From Fagopyrum homotropicum (lineage: Eukaryota > Streptophyta > Magnoliopsida > Caryophyllales > Polygonaceae): DNA of 64,000 bases. A program made the translations under genes and the position numbers. The stretch is taken from NCBI GenBank assembly GCA_033239125.1, contig BSWB01000004.1, positions 137,590,426-137,654,425 on the forward strand, given 5' to 3'. This document shows positions 56,681-64,000 of the stretch, in pieces (position 1 is the first letter of the stretch; every line of letters begins with the position of its first letter). Below the pieces are notes generated by a model, which saw only the letters and a list, made by a program, of their open reading frames with translations, was not told the origin of the DNA and made no database searches.

Positions 56681-58700
56681 AAGAAGAGTTTGATATAGGA
56701 CATTATCAAACTGAAAGCTCCAGTAATGCTAACACCCCTCAATTAGACATTAATGAGGATGAAAATTATAATGATGATAATACTCAACAATTAGGGGAGG
56801 AAAATAATGAGGAAAGTATTAAAACTCCTAATAAAAACCTCACAAACCTTGAATCTGGTAATGGATGTGACCATGGGGATCCGGACGACTCGGGTTCAAG
56901 TGTTGATAATGAGGAGGGGATTTCAAACCAACTCCAGTTAAATGATAGACATGAAGACCTGAGTCGTTTGGATTCTCATGGTCACTACCAGTTAACCAGG
57001 GACAGGGCCCTAAGACTGAAAATTCCTAATAAAAAATATGCTAATAATGTTGAGTATATCATGTTAACTGATGAGGTGAATATTGTTGATTATGCCTTCT
57101 TGACAACTGATGTGATAGATAATTTCTACACCCCTGACACATATGAACAAGCTATAAAATGTCCTAATGCCAAACACTGGAACCAAGCTATGAATGATGA
57201 GATTGAATCCATGAATTCTAATAATACTTGGACCCTGATACCTAGGCTAGAAAATGTGAAACTAGTTCAATGTAGGTGGCTGTATAAACTAAAAGAATGT
57301 ATAAAAAATAGTGATCCTCCTAGGTACAAAGCCAGGCTGGCTGCCAAAGGCTTTACCCAAAGAGAGGGTATAGATTACACAGACATCTTTGCTCCTGTTG
57401 TTAAGTATAAAACCTTGAGATTATTGCTTGCTATGGCCATTGTGTATGACTGGGATATTGAACAAATGGATATTAAAACTGCTTTCTTGCATGGTGATCT
57501 GAATGAAACCATTTACATGAGTCAACCTAAAGGCTTTGTTAATAAAAATAAACCTGAGCATGTTTGTTTGCTTAAGAAATATATGTATGGTTTAAAACAA
57601 TCACCTAGACAATGAAACATTAAGTTTGACATTTGTATGAAGAATCTGGGCTTCATGAGAAGCAAATATGATTATTGCTTGTATTTTAAGAATCTTTCTA
57701 CTCCAAATGCTCTTTATATTCTCTTATATGTGGATGACATCCTGATCATGTGTAAATCTATAGTCATCATCAGTAATGTAAAAAGAGACCTTAAAATGCA
57801 TTTGATATGAAAGATCTTGGTGCTGCACAGAAAATACTTGGTATACAGATCATAAGAAATAGGGTTAAAAAGAAAATGTGGCTTTCTTAACTTGACTATA
57901 TATAGAAAGTTTTGGATAGATTTAATATGGGAAATTCCAAACCTACACCTATGCCCTTAGGAGGGCACTTAGATCTGACCAAGAAGCATTGTCTTGATTC
58001 TCCCAGTGAGTTGAAAAAGATGTCTAATATCCCTTATGATGTGGTTGTTGGTTCTGTGATGTATGCTATGTTGTACACTAGACCTGACCTATCTTTTGCT
58101 ATAAGTGTTCTAAGTAGGTTCATGTCTAACCCTAGATTAGAACACTGGACTGCCATGAAATATTGCTTAAGATATCTAGTTGGAACTAAAAAGTTGAGTC
58201 TGTGTTTTGCTGAACATTTTGTGAATCATGATGTTATTGGATTTGTAGATTCGGATTATGCTAGTAATAAGGACACTAGAAAGTCTACTACGGCTTACTA
58301 CTACACTTGGACTAATAACTGTGTTTCATGGAAGTCACAACAGCAATCTATTGTAGCTTTATCATCCACTGAAGCTGAGTACATAGCTGTAGTTGAAGCA
58401 TCAAAAGAAGCCATTTGGTTAAAGGGATTAATTACTGAAATACAACATAAAACATGTATTCCTGTTTTGAACATTGATAGCCAAAGTGCTCTGTATCTTT
58501 GTAAAGATCCTGTATATCATGAAAGGTCTAAACACATTGATGTTAGATATCATTTTGTTAGGGATGAGATAGAAAAGAAGCACTTTGAGGTTAAGAAAAT
58601 TAGAGGAGACATAAACCCTGCTGATTTTGGTACAACAATTGTCCTTGTTGACAAATTTATCTTTTGCACGAATTCCCTTTACTTATGGGATGTTCCCTAA
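56681..58700 (+). pseudogene. Copia reverse transcriptase and RNase H
   Basis: After an Asn/Asp-rich linker, reverse transcriptase reads ARLAAKGFTQREGIDYTDIF, MDIKTAFLHGDLNETIYMSQ and YMYGLKQSPRQ, then a TGA at 57,613 in place of Trp. The catalytic LLYVDDILIM is intact at about 57,722-57,751. A frameshift near 57,800 and a stop near 57,890 follow. RNase H (57,912-58,700) is open: TRPDLSFAISVLSRFM, FVDSDYASNKDTRKSTTAYY, SIVALSSTEAEYIAVVEASK and YHERSKHIDVRYHFVRDEIE. Confidence 0.88.
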
Positions 58701-58795
58701 AGATAATGAGCATTGAACTGATGACGGACAAGAGTGCCTCCCTAATTCACTATTGGTGATCGAGACGATGTGTTAACATGAATCAAGAGGGCAAT

Positions 58796-59627
58796 TGTTA
58801 ACTTTGTGATTCATGTTTGTATAGGATAGATTACACAAGTGCACGCAATAGAATTGACTTGTAATAGCTCCTAGGTCTAGTTGTAGCTGACTAGTGTAGT
58901 ACTCGTTGCCGGTTCATTGGACCCTGGTGGCTTGGACTCATTAGGAAGCTGTGGCATGTGTTGTCTCCTTATCCCTGCTATGTGGTGGTGGCCTTGTTGC
59001 ATGAGATGTTGTCTTCTGGGCAACAGCTTGTGTTATATGATTGGACCGGGTTCGAGTTGTGTTCAGAAGTTTGGCTTGGTTCGGAACTGCCTAAATGAAA
59101 CGATGCGTTTGGGTTTTTAAGAGGAGGTATATAAGAAACACCCTACCTCTCATAACCCTAAGCGAGTTTGGCAGCCCTTGCCGCTGAGAGAAGAGAAGAA
59201 AGAGAGCTCCTCTGAGAGAGAGAGAGAGAGAGCGAGCGAAGAAGAGATCAGAGGTGGTTCGCTAGGGCTTGAGACGTTCATCCTCACCTACACCTCTCCT
59301 GAAGAAGATCTTCCAAACTGAAGATCACAAAGCTTGACAGAAAGCTTTGTGTAGCCACTCAGGGGCTATTTCGAAACCTTGTTCTTCGTTTATCTTTGAT
59401 TCTCACATGTTCTAGATATAGGGTTTTTACTTGTTGATCTTACGTGCATCTTTGTAATCGAACCTATATCTGTAATCGTCTTGAATGCCTAGTGAAAACC
59501 GGGATCGGACCTCCCCTCTTGAGGATCTGCAGATGTAGGGTTTTAACACCTGAACTGCGTAATCAACTTGTGTGTCGATCTTTCTTTTGATGTATAATTG
59601 TATGATCACATAATAATCCAATTTACA
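58796..59627 (+). repeat. right Copia LTR
   Basis: Preceded by the purine tract aatcaagagggcaat. It matches the left LTR except for about 18 substitutions and a shorter (GA)n run at 59,214-59,232. Confidence 0.92.
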
Positions 59628-59632
59628 ATTGC

Positions 59633-60342
59633 AACAATGGATAAATGGTTCAAGCAAATCCTCGAAACAGATCCCTCGTACAACTACGAACATTGGGCAA
59701 ATTTATCGAGCATATTAGTCGATCCCTTGCAACTTCGAACTTGAGTCCTTCAACGCAGCCTCAAACCAAATTATGCAGTTTTTGAGTTCTTCAATCTTGA
59801 TTTGAAAATGCAGAGTTTGGACTTCTATTCGGCCACCGTTGATATGAAGCATTTGGAGAAGATGTATTAGGGTAATGATAGGGGAATGGGTTGGTTTTTA
59901 AATTCATTGAATTTGATAATGGGTTGGGTTGGGTAATATTAGAAATAGATGAAATAAATTTATTAGACTTAATTTGATAATTGGGAGAAGATGGTTGGAG
60001 TAATATAAGATTTTTTTTTTTAATTAGTGGTTAGATTGTTCGGGTTAATTTTTTCAATTTTCATTTTTAACTTAGGTGTATATTCATTGAACTTATGTTA
60101 CTATAATAATAATTATTATTATTTATAGGTAATAAACTACGAAATAAGATTTTTATTAAAAAATTATTTTATAACTTATAAATATAAATTAATAAATTAA
60201 ATTATATTATTATGTTATATTATTAAGAAAGGTGAACCCAAATTTAAAATTTTAATGCTATATAATTCTTATAATATTGTGCAATATAATTTTATTTTAT
60301 TTTGTCAAATTTATATAAAATTATTGTTGAAAAAGCATGATC
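59633..60342. other. AT-rich intergenic DNA
   Basis: No gene seen. The first 250 bp continue the sequence interrupted by the Copia insertion at 53,311; the rest is AT-rich like the interior of the TIR transposon, but its left end was not found. Confidence 0.4.
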
Positions 60343-60520
60343 TTTTTTGTAATTTTACGTTTACATCAGCTTCGATAAGCACGTAGTTCTCAAACGCTCA
60401 ACAAACTTATCTAAAAAAACAGCTAGTTCAGTCGGCTACTTATTTCAGCTTGTCAAACAACTTCAGCTTTAGCTACAATAAGCTTCAGCTACAATAAGCT
60501 CATGGTTTCCAAACGGACCC
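60343..60520. mobile_element. right end of a second copy of the TIR transposon family
   Basis: taattttacgttta, atcagctt..ataagc, caaactta, gctacttatttcagctt, agctacaataagct and the end tggtttccaaacggaccc follow the right end of the 1,610-2,953 element (2,785-2,954) closely. A matching left TIR was not found, so this is a fragment or strongly diverged copy. Confidence 0.75.
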
Positions 60521-62299
60521 TTATGGACATAGCTCGTGAAAAAGGTATGTGGCTGGTAAGAGAAGGAAAAGGGAACATGTGTGACAACTGCGTGGGAATT
60601 AATTGGGCTGTACTTTTTTTGTCTCTTTCAAATCCTTGTAATTGTTTATGGGTTTTAAGTGATAAGTATTTTGGGGTTTGACCCTAGGTGTTGTAGATTT
60701 GCGGAGGAATGGGTGTTGGTTTTTTTTTTTGCTTTAATTGACCCTAGGTGTTGTAGATTTGCGGAGGAATGGGTGTTGGATTTTTGGTTTCTTTGTGTAC
60801 ACATTAACAAGTTTGGCTAGAATGGATAACTTTGCACTTTGGTTGCCTTTTTAAATTGTCGAGGCATTTGCAAGGAAGCCGTTGAAGTTGCTTGCAGGAT
60901 GGAAATGGGTAAAAAAAAAAAGAAGCTAGCATCTTCTCCTCTTTCATTGCACAAAGATATATCTTATGTATAAGTATATGTTGCTAGTAGTAATTGTAGG
61001 CACTGACATAGCAAACACGAAAGCAAGTCGAAGGGGTTACAACCTGTGGGATTCCAAATAAGTGCTTGTAGTAGGTGTGAACATATAACAAAAGATAAGT
61101 GAGAATGCGTGCTTGTCATAGCTGCAAGTGCGGTGCTATTTAGTTGTTGTTGATTTCACTATCCATGTTAGCACCTTGTTTGTTGACAATGTTATGCTTG
61201 GGGCAATCTGAATGAAGGTTTGTGTCATGCGAAGGGTTGTCACCAACTCCTTATAGTATGTTTTGAGTTCCTATACGTGGAATTCAAGTTGGCACAATAT
61301 GATTTGTGTTTCGGACAATTGCTTCAGCATTGGTTGCAAATGCAATGAGATTGTACATGTCCCATCTGTAGCATAGCAGGTTAAAGGTAATCCTGCATAA
61401 TATTAATGTTAGCGACTGTTATTTGTGGTTGTTGTAGTGGGGCCGAAGGCTGGAAATATGTGTAATAAGTTTGTACAATTACGTGGGTGTTGAGACTACG
61501 TCTTTGCTTCCGCATAAAGTGCATTCATAGACGGTTGATTTGAGTTTAGTAGTGGTTCTGTTGCAGTGGTATTTTCTAAGTTAGCTCATGTATTGTTTTG
61601 TTAATTTATTAATTATGTTTGTATGCACTTTTTTTTACTTGTATATATTTGAACTAATAAAACACAATGTTAGAACTAACACGGCACAATATTCGAACTA
61701 TTGATACCCCAATTTTGAAGTAATATTATAAAAGTTCAAATTCTTATAGTTATGATTATTAGAATATTTGTTAGTTCAATTTTTTTATCTTATTAGTTCA
61801 AATCGAGTGTTCTATTGGTTAAAGTATGTTATATTATTAGTTCATGCATTATTTTAAACTTATGAAAAAAATTATAAAAAAATATATGTATTAGTACAAT
61901 ATAATATGAATTAACAAACAAATAATTAGAACGAAATGTACACAATTTCTAAAGTGACCATTAGAATAAAAGTAGAAAAAACTAGAAGGATAAAAAGTTA
62001 AAGTTTTTATACTATTAGTTCAAATATATATTGTTACTTCATTCATTATGTAGAACTTACAAATAAAAATAGTAAAAATGTATGAATCATTAGTACATAT
62101 AATTTGAACTAACATAACAATAAGTTTGAACAAAATGTACAAACATTTTGAAAGAAAAAGTGTCAATTAAAAAAAGATATTTGACACGTGTCCCTCCGAC
62201 TATGCTATGTAATTCCGCACCAGAATCAATACTCTATACATGAATCTGTGAGATTGAGAATGAATTCCCCTTAGGGTTTCCATCGAACGATGGGCAATA
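60521..62299. other. intergenic DNA
   Basis: A 42-bp direct repeat lies at 60,678-60,779. Between 61,640 and 62,150 short motifs (ttagttcaaat, gaactaa, aatgtac) recur on both strands in AT-rich DNA. No gene was recognised. Confidence 0.4.
60678..60779. repeat. 42-bp direct repeat
   Basis: The unit beginning ttgaccctaggtgttgtaga occurs at 60,678-60,719 and 60,738-60,779 without differences, separated by an 18-bp T-rich spacer (period 60 bp). Confidence 0.92.
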
Positions 62300-63990
62300 C
62301 TAATAGGAAAACATATTTACATAATTACAAAAGGAGACCTATCTTTACAATATTTACATAATCTATCATACCCCACAGTCGAAACTAGAGGATGATGAAT
62401 AGTAAGACTGGATCGAAAGTCTAAAAATAATTGTCTCGGTAGGCCCTTCGTGAAGATATCAACATACTCGAAAAGCGGAAGGCACATGAAGCACCTTGAT
62501 GTGATTGAGAGCGATTTTGTTGCAGAGGAAATGGATGTCAAGTTCAATGTGTTTGGTTCGTTGATGCTGAACGGGATTGTTGGCAAGATATGTAGCAAAA
62601 ATGTTGTCAGTGTACACAACCGTGGCTTTGGAAAGAGGACAATGAAGTTCTAGTAACAGATTTCGTAGTCAGGAACACTCACAGACAACATTAGCAACAC
62701 CTCGGTATTCAACATCGGCACTGGACCTCGAGACCATTGACTGGCGTTTAGCAGACCAAGAGACTAGTGTCTCATTAAAGAACATACAGTAACCCGAAGT
62801 AGAACGAGGAGTGTCTGGGTACCCTCCCCAACTAGCGTCTTTATGAGAAATTAAGTTAGATTTGGGTGAAGAAGAGATGGTAATACCGAGATTCAAAGTT
62901 CCAGCAATGTAGCGGATGATGCGTTTGAGGGCGAAGTGCGGCTCTTTGGGATCATGCATGAATAAGCATATTTGATGTACAACGAAGCTAATATCAGGTC
63001 GAGTAAAAGTGAGATATTGAAGAGCACCAACGAGACTTCTATATAGAGTGGGGTCGCTGACTGCCTGTCCAGAGGATGCACTGAGCTTGACCGATGTCGC
63101 AGCAGGTGTGACGGCAGGCTTACAGTTTGTCATCTTTGCTCGTTCAACAATTTCTCGAGCGTACTTATCCTGAGATAATAATAAGCCATAGGCACTCTGA
63201 CAAACTAAGTTGCCCAAGAAATAGGGCAAAACACCCAAATCTTTAAGAGAAAATTCCTTACCCAAAAGCATAATCATATGAGTGTGGAACATATCGGAAA
63301 ATGCATTAAGGATAATATCATCAACATAAAGAAGCAAATAAGCAATGTCGGAGCCTTGACGATATACAAAGAGAGACGAGTCGCTCTTACTTCCGATGAA
63401 ATTAATGCGATTCAAGAAGCCTCCAAAACGTTGAAACTAGGCTCGGGGAGCCTATTTTCATAGAGAAACTTTTGTAGAAGACATGCATTATTAAGCCGAG
63501 AGGAATCACAGAAACCGGGAGGCTGAAATATATATACTGTTTCGTTTAGATACCCGTGAAGGAAAGCATTTTGAACATCCAACTGGTGAATAGATCAAGA
63601 ACGAGATATTGCAATGCTGAGAACCGTCCGGATAGTTTTCGGTTTAACAACCGGACTGAACGTCTCATCGTAGTCAATGTCAAAATGTTGAGAGTACCCG
63701 TTAGCAACCAAGCGAGCTTTGTATCTCTCAAGTGAACCATCGGACCTGTACTTGTGCCGAAATATTCACATACATTGCACAATATTAGCATCATGGGGAA
63801 GAGGAACAAGAACCCAAGTCTTATTTCGCATACGGTCTCGATATTCGTCGAGCATGACAGTAGTTCAATACGGGTCTTGGAGAGCTAAATTGTAGGATTT
63901 AGGGATGGGAGAGATAGTACAGGATAATGGAGTGGTGGAAACCAATTAGGTCAAAAACCGATTTGGGGTTTACTATTCCAAATTGACTCC
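62300..63990 (-). pseudogene. Ty1/Copia pol fragment (Ale/Retrofit-like)
   Basis: On the minus strand from the window end: broken reverse transcriptase (RYKARLVANGYSQ-like at 63,700s; QLDVQNAFLHG near 63,560), LLLYVDDIILNAF near 63,330, FSLKDLGVLPYFLG, RSLVGALQYLTFTRPDISFV and RNase H with STSGYCMFFNETLVSWSAKR, SRSSADVEYRGVANVV. After frame changes, DIFTKGLPRQLFLDFRSSL marks the pol end at about 62,400. Frameshifts and stops (for example near 62,660, 63,450 and 63,600) make it inactive. The element continues past the window. Confidence 0.85.
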
Positions 63991-64000
63991 GAGTGTGGGG

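Larger units (their letters stand above)
53312..59627 (+). mobile_element. full-length Ty1/Copia retrotransposon, coding broken
   Basis: LTRs at 53,312-54,165 and 58,796-59,627 start tgttaactttg and end in aca; ATTGC flanks both sides (53,307-53,311 and 59,628-59,632). Primer site, gag, protease, integrase, reverse transcriptase and RNase H follow in Copia order. By eye about 18 substitutions separate the LTRs over 830 bp, so insertion was fairly recent. The coding region has at least six disabling changes, so it depends on other copies if still mobile. The wording recalls the Tork/TNT1 lineage; this is tentative. Confidence 0.92.

Overview
The window is nuclear DNA of a flowering plant, probably a eudicot. 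Signs are a 792-residue intronless PLS-type pentatricopeptide repeat (PPR) gene, a plant Myb/SANT gene, relics of an ARF6/8-type auxin response factor, of a peroxisomal acyl-CoA oxidase and of a glutamate receptor-like (GLR) gene, plant lineages of LTR retrotransposons (Athila, other Ty3/Gypsy, Ty1/Copia), a Helitron with Rep/helicase and RPA-like genes, and abundant AT microsatellites. The species cannot be told from the sequence. Most of the 64 kb is nested mobile DNA; only two genes look intact.

Layout. 1-1,600: degenerate DNA with a 36-bp tandem array. 1,610-2,953: a non-autonomous TIR transposon that overlaps the 3' end of a minus-strand Myb/SANT gene (2,923-4,911), so the transposon end encodes the gene's last ten codons and its stop. 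5,000-8,800: its upstream region with a 250-bp duplication and microsatellites. 8,830-9,284: a GLR fragment. 9,513-12,180: a solo Gypsy LTR with 5-bp target duplication AGGAG. 12,941-19,513: an internally deleted Athila element with both LTRs. 19,514-26,228: a broken minus-strand Gypsy element with one LTR. 27,095-29,867: a truncated Copia with its 3' LTR. 31,132-33,206: the 5' LTR and gag of a second Copia, cut by a Helitron-type sequence running to a clear 3' terminus at 45,851.

The Helitron region has RPA-like OB-fold exons (one split by a 2.7-kb solo LTR, target duplication TATGT), a Helitron-like N domain and a PIF1-type helicase, but a deletion fuses the N domain to the helicase and removes the HUH nuclease. 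46,243-49,474 holds, in one orientation, spliced-gene relics of ARF6/8 and acyl-CoA oxidase. 49,566-51,944 is the intact PPR gene. 53,312-59,627 is a full-length Copia (target duplication ATTGC, LTRs about 98% identical by eye) with broken coding. 60,343-60,520 is a second end of the TIR transposon family. 62,300 to the window end is a broken minus-strand Copia pol.

The genes form no shared pathway. What links the region is repeated insertion: a transposon end used as a stop codon, an LTR in an exon, LTR fragments that serve as an empty site for the Helitron terminus, and host gene fragments stranded between elements.
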